34,721 nt of DNA from Terana coerulea (Eukaryota > Basidiomycota > Agaricomycetes > Polyporales > Phanerochaetaceae). The stretch spans positions 1 through 34,721 of the forward strand of contig JAKOGH010000764.1 in the NCBI GenBank assembly GCA_024811115.1, written 5' to 3'. The position numbers and the translations under genes were made by a program. Under the pieces are notes generated by a model. That model was given only the letters and a program-made list of their open reading frames with translations, was not told the origin of the DNA and made no database searches. Below are positions 11,318 through 23,267 of the stretch, piece after piece. Positions within the stretch are counted from its first letter, which is position 1, and the number at the start of each line of letters is the position of its first letter.

Positions 11318-11879
11318 GTCTGGGCAGCAGGGAGGAGGGTCGTCCTGGTGCCGTCAACCGAGGGGTGGTTGCGAGAGGAAACGTGATTGCATATATGCCC
11401 ACCCTTCAGGTACATGTCATCACCGGCGTACACGGACGATGTGAGCCTGAGGTCACACGGACTCTTCTCGTAGTCTAAGGAACACTGGACGAACTCAAAT
11501 CGGAAAGGTCTGCCGGGTGTGTGTGCCTTGGAAGTCAATCAGGAGCCCATTCTGAGCTTATCTTTCTCTTGCTATAAGTCCTAGAATATAGCGTCCTTAG
11601 CGAGAGCAGTCGCACACAAGTATCAGATGGGCTAACTGGCACGTACCCAGCAGTGAGTACTACAAATAGGAGGGTTGTTGAAGATCGTTTTGGTGCGCTG
11701 TCGAGTGGTACAGAAGCCATCCTGCACAAACAACGCTCCGTCGCGCGGCAAGTGTGGCACGCACTAGTGAGCGCAGCATAGAAGAGGTTCCGTAACATGG
11801 GGCCAGTATTACATGGGGCCAGTATTGAGTTGCTCGTGGAGAAGTAGCCGCAAAGCATGGGAATGGACTAGTCTACATT
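11318..11879. other. Upstream region of the second P450, no gene
   Basis: Presumed promoter side of the damaged P450. The only structure seen is a perfect 16-bp tandem duplication at 11795-11826. Open frames here carry no recognisable motif. Confidence 0.4.
11795..11826. repeat. Perfect 16-bp tandem duplication
   Basis: The unit ACATGGGGCCAGTATT occurs twice head to tail (11795-11810 and 11811-11826). It looks like a slippage or repair footprint; no function is implied. Confidence 0.85.
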
Positions 11880-12433
11880 CAAACTGGGGGGTCTTCTGAG
11901 GAGGGTCCCGAAGTTTGAAACGGCACGTCAGGCATTGCCTGGCCATCACGGCATCCACGTGGAAGGTCCGGGAGAAGACCGTCCAGGCTGCAGGCTGCAC
12001 GACGCGTCCAACTTCAAAGCTTCAAAGCTTTTCGTAAGCAAATAAATAGCTCATATATATACCACGTACCTGGCAGGTCTTGTGCTTGATGTCATGGAGG
12101 ACTTGGGTCAATGAAGGAACAAACAGGGATGCGAAAAGAGGCTCGGCCCGGGGGAGGCAACACGTTATAGTCCCGTATATATGAGGATGGCTGAATCCTG
12201 ATCCAGCGGGAAAGTAGGAGAAAATGTATGTTTATTACTCTGCATTACTCTGTGTGTTACGAAGGTTGGACTTTGAAGCTGAATGTACGAACAAATGCTT
12301 GAGCATTGAGTAATCAGCATTACATGCGCGCGCGGACGATGACGTCATCAGAAAACGCACTTGAGGTCCAACCCATTTCTGGCCGAGAAGCCGATTCAAA
12401 CTCCAGGACCCTCCTCAAAAGACCCCCAGTTTG
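11880..12433. mobile_element. Candidate MITE with about 39-bp terminal inverted repeats
   Basis: The left end (11880-11919) and the reverse complement of the right end (12395-12433) share about 39 bp with few mismatches, beginning CAAACTGGGG and containing GAGGAGGGTCC. The 554-bp interval has no coding capacity, as expected for a non-autonomous DNA transposon. No clear target-site duplication was found next to the ends, so the exact borders and superfamily remain open. It could also be a simple inverted repeat that is not mobile. Confidence 0.55.
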
Positions 12434-13680
12434 GTCACGGCCTCTATATACCAAGGAACGCGGGCATCTCTTCCGACTATTTAGAAGGCTGTCCTAGAGC
12501 CTAGGAATAGACGCGCGATGTCAAATGTCTTCAAACTCCGCTATATTTTTGCTGCTTGCCGTGTCCGGCATAGCGGCGCCAATTTATCGGAGCTCTAAAA
12601 ATTGTTATCTGAGACAAAAAACGTCCGGATGGCTCAGAACACTTCCAAATTAAATTTTCCGCTCCTTTAGCGCCTGTCCGTCCCAGAGGTGTCACACTGC
12701 CACATGCTGTGCCATGCTGTGCTTGGTGGTCAAGCTAGTCCTACAATATTAATAACCACAATGGTTTCATTCTACCTACGCCACATTCAATATTTTATAT
12801 GTAGTGCTATTTAATTAAAGTGACGCTAATACTCTAGCCTCACAGAGTAATTTTACCAGACAAGGTGTTTATTTAGTAGCATCACCGCTAAGTGGCATTG
12901 CTCTCGGTCATGGTTTTAGATTAGAAGTGTGTCACTGGCCGATATGTGAGGGAGCTCAGCCTGGGATGCTGTTGAAGCATATCACATTCTGCAATGTGTG
13001 ACAAAGCGCAGAACTTTACCATATGATTGTATGTAATTTATCTGTGCATCTTACCCCTACAATCCCAAGTATGACTTAAGTCACATTGCCTTATACAACT
13101 GGCCGACACTCTTATATGGAAAGTGCATCAAAGCGTCAATGTTGTAGCGGGGTGCTCATCCTGGTGAAATATGTAATATAACTCAACAATCACACAGTAA
13201 CAACGCAGTTGGCGTTCTTGCATGCTTAAACAGTCTCATAAGAAGAACACAATCAGGCTGAGTGCACTGGGATAAGCGTAGCTGCCGTGACAGTGTGACT
13301 GACTGGGGCAGGCAGAAGCGCACAGGCGTCTAGCAGGGCTGACAGTCTGCCTGGGGCAGTAAGAGGGGGGCGGAAACATAATTTTTGACACTGACTTCAG
13401 ATAGTTTGAGGACTTTGGAAACTGAGGTACATATGTATTGGAGCTGTTTGCTCCATAAAATGCCCGCCGCTGAGCCACAGCATCTCTTGTTTCATCGCTC
13501 GCGGCTCAGTAATCATGCACCACGACACATTGACATGAAGCACCACATATTATGTACAGAGACACGATATTTGATGTATTATGCAGTCCATACAACATAG
13601 AGATAGAGAAAAATAGAAACCGGGAAGTGCTGGTTAAACAGTATGGTGTGAGTAATACTAGACTGAATTACGGGCCTTCT
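12434..13680. other. Gene-free stretch
   Basis: About 1.25 kb of moderately AT-rich sequence between the candidate MITE and the end of the decayed zinc-finger gene. No open frame with a recognisable motif, no RNA gene and no clear repeat was seen. Confidence 0.4.
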
Positions 13681-15091
13681 TTACCCTCCCGGGAGGACAG
13701 TGGCAGGCTCCATTGCCAATGCTGACCGCTTTTCTGCCTTCGTAGTCATTGCTCGTTGGTCTTCAGATGCCACTGCAACCTTGTACGGAATCCGAGTATT
13801 CAGAATTCCGATGCGGACTTCCTCTTCATTCGTGATGTGCATGGCTGAGGCCAAATCAGAAGGGAGTGCGGCATCATCCTCAACACTATCTGCCAAGTAT
13901 CCTGGGTGGTGCATCTGAATATATGTGACCATATTGTACTTCCAAATGGCACTTCACCATTTTCCAGTGCTTCTACTAATGACAGCATTGCATGGTTCGA
14001 GAGGGCAGAAGACTGGGGTGTTGGTGGACGGGGTGTTGAGAGTCGACGTCAAACTCACTTGATATCGAAAGGGGTGCATATGTTGGCAGCAAGAATCTAC
14101 TTTCCTTCGCTTTCCCACTGACAAATAGAGTTCGGTGTAGCTCTGTACGCCCGAAGCGACCGCAAAATCCACATAGCATGCCCAACCCAACCTGCATTCC
14201 TGCATTAAAACGAATTGACAGCAGCTGGGATGCTTGTTCACTTACACTATCACCAGCCAGGTTTTCTAATACATCTCACAGCAATTTGAGGATGTGCCGG
14301 CCAATGTGCAAGCAAGCATCTGTTTTCTTGACCTCTCGCAAGCATTGGTAGCATCTGAACTTGTTCTCACTGCTGTCGCTAGCAGTGCGTAGGTGTGACA
14401 TTGCTTCCAAATGAGACAAAAGCAGGTTCTAGGGCAGAATGCGAAGTGTCAGACAGCAACCACTTGCCAAACAGATGAAATTAACCTTTTGTATTCTGAT
14501 AAGAAAAGCTTTAATTTGTTCCTAGGTGAGGTATGGCTGCGGTGAACATCTCGTGCATACCCCGCTCTCCATAGGTGTTCTAAAGAGTTGATGTGAGAAC
14601 TGCAAGTTCATTGTCTGTTCATTCCCACGTTATAGCTGGCGCAGTAGCTGATACAGAGTTAACTGCCACATGTGATACAGGTACGTACTCACTACAAGCT
14701 GACACTCGCATGTTGAAAGGGATACACAGAGTGCTTGGGGCCATCACCAGGAGAGTTTTCCAGACACCCTTCCTATTGGAGCGGCTTTCTTCGGCTTCGA
14801 GAGAGCAAAATGGGCATAGGAACCACTCCAAATCCAGTGACTTGATGAGAATGCTACATCTCTGCTCTTCAAAACAGCTAGGTAATGGGTGGCAGGCTGC
14901 AAGTTGAGGATTTGATCTGTAAGGCGAATGCTGGTGGCAGAGTGCTCAAGGCCAGAGCGTTGAACATGCCCAACACGGTTTGTTTTCTCGTTGATGATGA
15001 CGCACTTTAAGACAGCAAAGCACACCTGGTCACCAGAATATACTAGGATAGCGAAGAGGTCCACGTTTATGAAGAGATTGTCATTGGTAAC

Positions 15092-15632
15092 TATCACAAA
15101 ACTATAATACTCACCTGCTGGGATGACTTAAAGGGAGTGGGGAAAGCAGAGAGACTTGAGTAGAACTAGTAGAGTGGATATGAATCAATGATGTTGTTGA
15201 GTCTGGGGGTTTAGCCCACAGACCAGCCTCTTTATATACATGTGTAGAGGGACCCCAGACACTATCTAAGACTTCCAACACCATATGCTGACTGATACAG
15301 TCAGGTGACATCTGACTAAGGCTCTAGAGCATACCACCGCTCTAACTCCCTTATCAGATCTGACCTAGCTATCATGCTAACATCAACACTATCTAGATGT
15401 CCTAATCGAGCTACTGTACACTACCAGTCTATGATGTCATAGTCCAGAACAGTTCCAGACCTAAGTTCCAGATCCTACGTCCATATAAGGCATATCCCTG
15501 ATGTCCATGCAACAAGCACATGGCAAACTGATCTAGCATCTTGTAACACTGTGTGATGACTTGGTGACATGTCCCATGACTTGATGTTACACTCTAAGCG
15601 CTGTGGACTAGCGCTGAGGGAAATTTATGACA
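15092..15632 (-). mobile_element. Solo LTR A (541 bp)
   Basis: Read on the minus strand it starts TGTCATAAATTTCCC and ends TTTTGTGATA, with a TATATAAAG box near 15231-15239. It is flanked by a perfect 5-bp target-site duplication GTAAC (15087-15091 and 15633-15637, plus-strand notation). No internal retroelement sequence is attached, so it is a solo LTR left by LTR-LTR recombination. It is the same family as solo LTR B but in opposite orientation, and it interrupts the zinc-finger pseudogene just before the sequence coding TNDNLFINVDLF. Confidence 0.88.
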
Positions 15633-17172
15633 GTAACGTTGTCCGAGTTTAAATTCAGAGGTATGTTGAAGTCTGTTATGTAGCCACAAACTTGTGGAAC
15701 ATGCTCGTGGGACTTGTGAATGTACTTGGGAGTGATAATAATGTGACAAATAGAAGCTTTGTGTATCTTGCAGCCTTCGAACTCAATCCAGCAGCCAATC
15801 TCGCTAAGGACCTGCTTCGACTATGGGAGCTAGTGCTGCGGCTCTTCCTCAATTACATCCTCGAGGTCAATGTCTTCATCATGACTGGCACTTTTGTCGT
15901 CCTCGCCCTCACTCGCAGATGCTACCGGATCAGCTTCAAGAATATCTCACAGCTCCTCTTCCGATACCGGCCGTTACGCCAGCAGAGCACTAACTCGATT
16001 TGCTGGAAGCAATTCTACTGCACATGATGTCGTTTGTGTCATCTTCACCATCGTTCTCAAAGGTATTGCCATGGTCGTCTGGAAGGTTGTCTGAAAGCCT
16101 GGATATAGTAAATGCATGAGCAATAACCTCGGAACGGGCAGCAGCAGCAGCAGGTTTTGATAGCTCATTGGAATAGTCATGATCCTCGGAAATTTCTGGG
16201 AACCAACTATTCCCAAACGGCTTCAACATATCCATCATACACTCATTGTTAAATAGTTGTTCAAAATTGGCAGAGATCCCAATACATCCAAGGAGTTTGA
16301 GTGCTTCAGTACGGCCGGTGAGCCATGCAGACTCCAAGTCGACATTGTTAGTGATGGCATTCCCCTTCCATGACTCCAGGTTAAGATGATTAGCGTGAAC
16401 AGTTTGGTTCAACTTGAAACGTCAAAACCCTAGATCCCAGCCGTGGATGGCGTATAAAAATGCTTTCGAGGTCAACACTGGCAGCAAGTCGGTCAAGAAG
16501 CTGTTTGAAGTTGAAGTTCGGGTTGTGTCCACCTTGCATTTGTACATGCCCAAAGAGAGTTTCAAGTCAATTGTCACCTAGCCAAAATAGGAAGAAGGGA
16601 AGGATGCCGTCGAGAGCCTGCTGCTTTGCTATGCAGAAAAGAGCATTCTTGACCGTAGTTTGCATGTTGTTATACAGCTGATGGGGCATAAAGGCAGCGA
16701 GATGTTCTCGGAATTTGGAAAAGAATAAAGGCGATGTGGGTGAACTTGCTCAGAGTAGTGACTTGTTGTGTAAGAGACCATTTAATGAAGATGAAGGCAT
16801 CTATAAATGCGCCATACATCTCTCCAATAACTCCTATCACTTGCATTTCCTCTTGCTCTGCTGGATTCCGACTCACTGTAGGATACGTCCCAATCTCTTC
16901 AACAGCATCAATGAATTCAGTTGCTTGGGGCACATCTTGGGAATCCACTAGGTTCACCAGCTGGTTGACTTCTATTTCCAAGACTTGTCTGCTGTAACTG
17001 AGATGGCGTTGAAGTATCTCGTAATTGATTACTGTATTTTCCACAGTAACACCTTCAAGTGTTTGCAGCAAACATCTGATTTCTACACAGAAAGCTGAGA
17101 TAACAAGAAGCTAAAACAAACAAAATTACTCACGCTTCAGCTCATGCTTCCAGTCAAAATATCCAATGATAT

Positions 17173-17735
17173 TGTCACAAATTTCCCTTAGCGCTAGTCT
17201 ACAGCGCTTAGAGTGTAACATCAAGTCACGGGACATGTTACCCAGTCATCACAACAGCGTTACAAGATGCTGATCAGTTGGCCATACAACGGACGCATGG
17301 TTATCAGGGATATGCCTCATAAGGACATAGGATCATGGACTCAGTTCTGGATTCGTTCTAGACTATGACCTCACTATGAGGTCACTATGACATCATGTAC
17401 TGGTAGTGTACAGTAGCTAGATTAGGACATCTAGATAGTGTTGATGTTAGCATGATAGCTAGGTTAGATCTGATAAGGGAGTTAGAGCGGCGGTATGCTC
17501 TAGAGCCTTAGTCATGGATCACCTGACTGTATCAGTCAGCACATGGTATTGGAGGTCTTAGATAGTGTCTGGGGTCCCTCTACACATGTATATAAGGAGG
17601 CTGGTCTGAGGGCTAATACCCCAGACTCAACAACATTGTTGATTCATATCTCCTCTACTCGCTTTACTCAAAGTCCCCTGCTCTCCCCAACCTCTCCAAG
17701 CATTCCTAGCAGGTGAGTATTAGAGTTTTGTGATA
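17173..17735 (+). mobile_element. Solo LTR B (563 bp)
   Basis: Starts TGTCACAAATTTCCC and ends TTTTGTGATA, with a TATATAAGG box at 17589-17597 followed by a pyrimidine-rich stretch, as in a retroelement promoter. A perfect 5-bp duplication GATAT flanks it (17168-17172 and 17736-17740). It shares most of its length with solo LTR A in inverted orientation. The pseudogene frame reads SDHNI up to the insertion and continues as IGYFDWKHELKR on the other side. Confidence 0.88.
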
Positions 17736-20033
17736 GATATTATGGTCACTGACTTGCAAGTTCAGTCCAGATAGTCGACTAAGGTACTGGTATAAAGGAT
17801 AAACCTTATCTACAACATGCTTCATGAACAGCTAATGAACCATCTTTTGACACCTGGCATCACTGTCCAAAGCAAATGACCAGACAGGACCAAAACACAA
17901 TGCACTAATTTTGTGATAGACATCAAGAATTCAATTGAGCAGAGTACCTGACTTCTCAGGAGTCTCGGCCTTGCAAGTTGGCGAGATAACAACAGGAAAC
18001 ATGCCGTGCATAGTGGTATTGAAGAAGCCTATTGCAATAACCAACACTTCTTTGCCGTAATGAATGGTACCATCGTAGAGAGCCTGCGTGATGCTAGTGG
18101 CATTTTCGAATGTTGTAAGCCGGGTGTTCACCAAGTGGCTATGCTCGCAGCAGATGCTCCCTACTTGGTCTTCATGCAGAATGTACACGGCAGTTTGCTC
18201 TTGACTGGTCTCGTCGCATGTAAACGTAACACCAGTGCGTGCTGCCTGATCTGGGCCTGGACTATGAGACTTGAGCATGGACTCGATGTTGAAGGCAATC
18301 TCCTTCTCACGAAGTTTACCCAGCAACAGCATAAGCTTTGTAAAGACGGCTTTCTGCTGTAATGTGCACAGTGATGGTATTTGGCAGTATTGGCTAAGAG
18401 CGTATAGTAGCTTCGCGTCTACCAAGGTGAAGCACCATTAACAATGAATCGTGGTCATCGTTGGTATAGCCTTGAGCCTGGTAGACTTTGGACAGACTGT
18501 CCTCGATGCAGGAGATGACGCTTGCTACACTGACGCGTTCCTTCAAACCCTGGCAAACGACTTGCTGGACTCGAGGGACATTCTTGTTTGAAATTGCCAT
18601 TACAAGACAGCAGTGGTCACTGAGCCTCTTTATGACAGTTCCGCATTTGCGAGCAAGAGCGAGGGCCTGATAGCAGCATACAGTTAGCATTGGTGCTCTG
18701 AAGACTATAAATAACGTATCTTGAGTTTCCACTGTTGAAGCAAGTCATCATGAGAGCGCAACAGCTTGTGAAGCTGTTCATGGGTTCGGTACTTGTGGGC
18801 CGTATGAGGAAGTGCATAGCGTGCAAGGTCAGCGAGATGCTCAACCTTGTCTTGCATACCTTGACACTCAGGACACGGCATGCCATTGCGGAGTTGGCGC
18901 CTTGTACATTGGTTGAAGCAAACACAAAAGCGCTGACCATCTTGTTCAACTGCGCAAAATTTGTATCTGAGACTACTAGCGGTGAAGTTGTGGCGTTGGA
19001 AGAGGTATGTCAAGAAGAGATTGTCCTCGGGCCAATTAAAGGGTATCCCAGGGCATATACGTGGAGTTTGAGAGGGTGTCCTAGAGGGGTGGGCAGGAGG
19101 CGAGTATATTCTCTTCATCTTCGTCCTCATCTTCGTCAAAATCACTACATGTAGACAATCAGATCAGTATCTAAATTAAAGTACAAACTGCTTACCTTAC
19201 ATCCGGCTAGCACACTAGGTAGCTTCAACAGAGTGATAACTTGAATATTCAGAGTAGATGTCAAGTTCGCGGTGAGTCGGTGTCAATGGTGTTACAGGAA
19301 GGGAGGTTAAAGACAAGGGCAGCGCCAGGAACAAAGCACAACGAGAAGCATCTGCACGACGTCTCTCCAATTCCTTTGTGGAAACAGGCTTACATCCTCT
19401 GCCTGCCATATGAGCTTTTAGGAGCTGAATATGTGTCTTCGCCTTGTTGCTGGTAGAAATAGTCTTCAAGCATGAAGGGCACTGAACATGGTAGGTCCCA
19501 TCCACCTTGGACTACTCACAGTCTTCAGGCATGACTGTATGCGCAGTTGCCTCAGTTGAAGACAGCACTGTATGGGTTCCATTTGAAGGTACGTGAGTAG
19601 ACGGGGTGGTTACATTCAAGGAGCTGGGCATGAAGTCAGGAGAGATGAAAAAATTGTCCCAAAAGTTGTAAAGTAGTATGGAGTGTGTTTGTGGAGCAAT
19701 AGGAATGCACAGATCTGGAGAGGGAGGGAGAAGATATGCGTGGGCGATAAATGGACTCTAAGCATATTCATAGGGCCCAGTAGCAAAGGCTCGAGGAGGG
19801 CTTGTAAACGTAATGCTTGCAGTGTTGTGAGCTGAGGAAAAGGGTCCGAAAGGTCCTGGGATAGAGTAGTGGCCAGCATGAGACTGAGAGTTGTTGGTAG
19901 GAAAGTATGCTTGAGGCACCGGCACCCGAGGAGAGGTTGGTGGAGTGCTGTTCATACGAGTTAACCAAGTAGTAAAATAGACGAGACTCAGGAAGCAGAG
20001 TAGAGACAAACAGGGATTAGCCATGTGTATCAT

Positions 20034-20954
20034 ACCATAAGTTCATAAAGTCCGGCAGTAGCAAAGAGCAGTGTCAAGCGTAGCAGAGTGACAAAAACGA
20101 CGTAAGAGTCACTGCCACCGCACGTTCGCTATAGATCACGTGTACATGCCTCGAACAGGTAGCAAGTGTTTCCTTTGCTGTTTGCTCAATACTGCTCAGA
20201 AAAACTGCGTTAAAACATGAAAATAATCTGATTAGACTAAGCTACTGTGATATGTACATAAACCAAGGCAAGTGCTATGCTTGTCTGCTATTACAGCGAA
20301 ACTGGGCAGATAGTGTGTTAAAGGACCTCCGGCACCGCCTCACTACGGTAGCCCGCCCTAGGTCTGTGTCCCCAATTCAGATCTTGCACACCTCTTATGG
20401 GGCAGAGTTCCCATTTTAGAAATGTTCTTCAATGGCTGAGAGGTTTGTCCGGCAAACATATTCAGAACATGTTCGCGAATAAAGATGATGAATGTCATGG
20501 TGGCTATCACAGTGACTTACTGTCGTGACCAAGGCTTTTCAAGCTTCAAGGCCAATGACCAGGGTGTTCACTTGCTTTATTCTCTGGTAAGTAATGTTTT
20601 ATAAACTATAGTATTCAGTTAGTTGCAGACTCATTTATCCTTGATATAGCATGCCCATGTCTTGAGTGTCTACCTCGCAGTAATTGTGGCCCTTCAAGTT
20701 GAACACTAGCACAGGCGACCACTTTGCGATTCTTGGCACAGCATGCTGCGGTAAAGAGCTGAGTTGTAGTCAGCAAAAAAGTTTTGGGGCGGGTTAAGCG
20801 CTTGACATAGCAATGAACGTCGAGGTTTGCCGCACCCAAGAGAACTTAGAGGTCACACCAAGCTGTATGCAATTGCCCAAGATAGCCAACAAGTAGCAAA
20901 TAAAGGTGGGTCACACACAGCAACTGTCATCATCACACCTGGCACCCAGATTAA
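20034..20954. other. Gene-free stretch between two transposon fossils
   Basis: This 0.9-kb piece lies upstream of the zinc-finger pseudogene and outside the chromovirus LTR. A 74-codon open frame on the minus strand (20615-20839) has no recognisable motif. It may include the promoter of the pseudogene. Confidence 0.35.
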
Positions 20955-21272
20955 TGTCAACAACAACTAGTACAACTGTACCAAGCTGCAATGCTCTCAA
21001 TGAAAGAGAAATAGTGGTGACAGTCTCCAAGTAACTAGCTGGGGAACAGACCAGCTCAAGACTGGCTTTCTCTGTTGCAGATGGTAGCTACTTATATATA
21101 TCCAGTCCTAAACTATACAGTACCACCCAGTATCCTCATGTATGTACTAGAGCAGTCCAGAACAATGGAGAAACATACAGAAACTATGAGTATTGATGAA
21201 AGAATAATAGATAGGAGTAGAAGGTAATGGAAATGAAAAGAATACCCTAGAGATGCTCGGAATTTCATGACA
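20955..21272 (-). repeat. Chromovirus 3' LTR (318 bp)
   Basis: On the minus strand this starts TGTCATGAAATTCC and ends GTTGTTGACA, giving perfect TGTCA/TGACA ends. A TATATATAAG box lies near 21091-21101. A purine-rich AGAGAGGG stretch just outside the 5' end (about 21275-21284) fits a polypurine tract. The border is inferred from these signals because the partner LTR is not fully visible. Confidence 0.65.
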
Positions 21273-21439
21273 TAACCCTCTCTAAGGATCACATCCTTGT
21301 GATTTGTGGAACTCAGCATTTTGATCTGTACAACCTATTTCCCAATTGTACAGCCTTGAACTGATATGTCCCATGAACTGGTCATTGTGGGGTTGGAAAG
21401 CGGTAGAGGGAATCCAAATAGTCAAGGGACGGGGAAGCG

Positions 21440-21788
21440 CCTGGTACGTACTTGTAGAAGGCATCAATGAAGTCCTGACAGTGGGTAAGGTTGGATCGGG
21501 GTTCCCAGGTGTACTTGTGCAAGCCGGTTTCATGCTTTCATAGAACCTTGTATTTGAGGATTCCTTGTCCATTTTAGCATCTAGGATCTCTTTGACCTAG
21601 TGTTTTTTTGACCATTGATCAGATTTGGTACTTTGGGTTCACGTGCTTAGAATTCATAGAAGGGTTCTTGGAACGGTGATAGCCACATCTCATTGACCGT
21701 AGGGTAGATCTTTCTTCATTCCTTAGGAAGTTTGAGCTTGTAAGTAGGCGCTGTGCTTTCGTTTGGCTTTGAACGAGGGCGTGGCATT
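21440..21788 (-). pseudogene. Chromovirus integrase tail and chromodomain
   Basis: Read on the minus strand, TYKLKLPKE is followed by a Pro-containing stretch ending SPFQEP-like sequence, then VKEILDAKMDK and, in another frame, TWEPRSNLTHCQDFIDAFY. The last segment is the typical second half of a chromodomain (W-E-P, then an acidic helix). Stops and frame changes break it. It continues the integrase that is cut at 25891 by copy L of the TIR element. Confidence 0.75.
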
Positions 21789-22659
21789 CATCTGGACAAA
21801 CCCCTCCTTCTAATCTGTGCTTTATACTTCTTTTTAGTGCCAAGTTGTTTATTATGCTCTTTTCCACTTTTTGTGAAAATGCTTTTTTAAAATACAGCTC
21901 ATTTAGCTAATTTACCTCTATTAGCTTGCTAAACAGTTTTTTTGCCTTTTAATATTCTAACTTGCTACTTGTTAGTAGCTTTTTACCACCTAACTGACTT
22001 TTTATCACTTACCAACACCTTATTACATTCTTTCATTAGCTCATTTACTAAGTGTCTTTTGCCGAATTTCTCACTATTTCATATTTTACCAATAGCTTAT
22101 CATTATTTTTTAACTTACTTGCTTGTTATTTGTGCTATATTTATGACATTACTTAGAGCTTATGATACTTATCTTGCTATTGCTTTTATTTATTATTTAA
22201 ACTCTTATTATTATATTGTTTTCAGCTAATTTAGTTCTTTCCCTCCTTTTTTTTGCTGCTAATCAGCCAATACACATACGTATACTATTACACTTTTAGA
22301 GTTAATACAGATACAGTTCTCTATTTTAGCCTAGTTAGCATATAAATACATATTGAATTTCTTATTAGTCTAGTTTTTAAAGTGCACAAAGCTTTAAAGA
22401 TGTTATCAATAACAAGTCTGGAGTTTTCAATATCACCTTTATAACCCAGTATATAAGCTCTATATAACTGCCAAAAGGAGCTGCTTATGTTTGAATTGTC
22501 TATTTTTATATGATAGCCACAATTGAACAAGTTGTAATCACTTTTAAATATTATAACAGCCCTAAAAAGTGACTGCTTCACAGATGACTAAGACCATCCA
22601 TTTTGTATGTTTTTGTTAATGGGTTAGGCTAAAGAAGGACAATTGTAAAACATCAACAC

Positions 22660-22725
22660 AATGCACACACAAGGACTCGAACCCAGGACCACCTCAGTTA
22701 ACAACTGCGCCATAGCAGCTTGGCT
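22660..22725 (-). repeat. tRNA-derived Pol III promoter unit in copy L
   Basis: On the minus strand an A box TGGCGCAGTTGT (22701-22712) and a B box GGTTCGAGTCC (22673-22683) stand 17 nt apart. The boxes fit the type 2 Pol III promoter of tRNA genes and tRNA-derived SINEs. The rest cannot fold into a full tRNA because the anticodon arm is missing, so it is not a working tRNA gene. Confidence 0.6.
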
Positions 22726-23267
22726 GTGTAATTGCACACATTATTGATGACCTACCAGGCCTGTTGAAGCACCTCAACATCTCTGAAGCCTTCGTGTTTG
22801 GCGTCACCTTCATCCCCTCAGTCCCCCATCTGATGTGTTGGCAGCGTCGCAATCATCTACCACACCATCGGGGCCCAAGCGACACTGCACGACAACAGAG
22901 GGTGAGGTGATGGATGAAACATGGCCGTGAAGGAGAGGGGCTCCCTTGCAAATGAGGTACGTGGCCTTCGCCGCATCCACCACTGCTACCCAGAACCATC
23001 CACGGCTGTGCGTGTGCGGCTTATGGACGGTGGTTTTATAAGTAGGCATCCCTCAGCCCCCTGGAGTAATGAACAACGTGCATGAATGCCTGCATAATCA
23101 AGCACAATACAACATGCCCAACGCGTGACGCCAACGCACAAGCAGCCAGCACGCACAACACGACACATACGACACGAACTGTGGCACAACAACACGTATG
23201 ACACAAATGGCGGCATAATGACGCACACAGCCAGTGATGGACACGTACAACACCAACACTCGCGAAC

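Larger units (their letters stand above)
13681..20033 (-). pseudogene. Decayed zinc-finger gene of a basidiomycete multi-copy family
   Basis: One long gene read 20033 to 13681. From the N-terminus: a Pro/Ser-rich leader; a CxxC...H...H finger (CPSCLKTISTSNKAKTH, near 19480); a Cys-rich block then HEQLHKLLRSHDDLLQQWKLK (about 18950-18720); a conserved core (18660-17750, 17160-16680, 16420-15640); WIWSGSYAHF (about 14810); and C-terminal fingers (CYQCLREVKKTDACLHIGRH near 14300, CGFCGR, then KYNMVTHIQMHHPG near 13930). I recognise this architecture from memory as a repetitive, transposon-associated family of mushroom genomes; I do not know its biochemical role. It is dead here: in-frame TAG stops at about 19758 and 19511 in one otherwise continuous frame, frameshifts, and two solo LTR insertions (15092-15632, 17173-17735). 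The reading frame resumes directly after each LTR, which ties the pieces into one gene. Confidence 0.75.

Noticed and set aside
11535..12000. Minus-strand frames upstream of the second P450
   Set aside because: No motif, no splice logic, and they overlap the 16-bp duplication and the candidate MITE.
15990..17071. Independent gene between the two LTRs
   Set aside because: Its content continues the zinc-finger pseudogene on both sides once the LTRs and their duplications are set aside.
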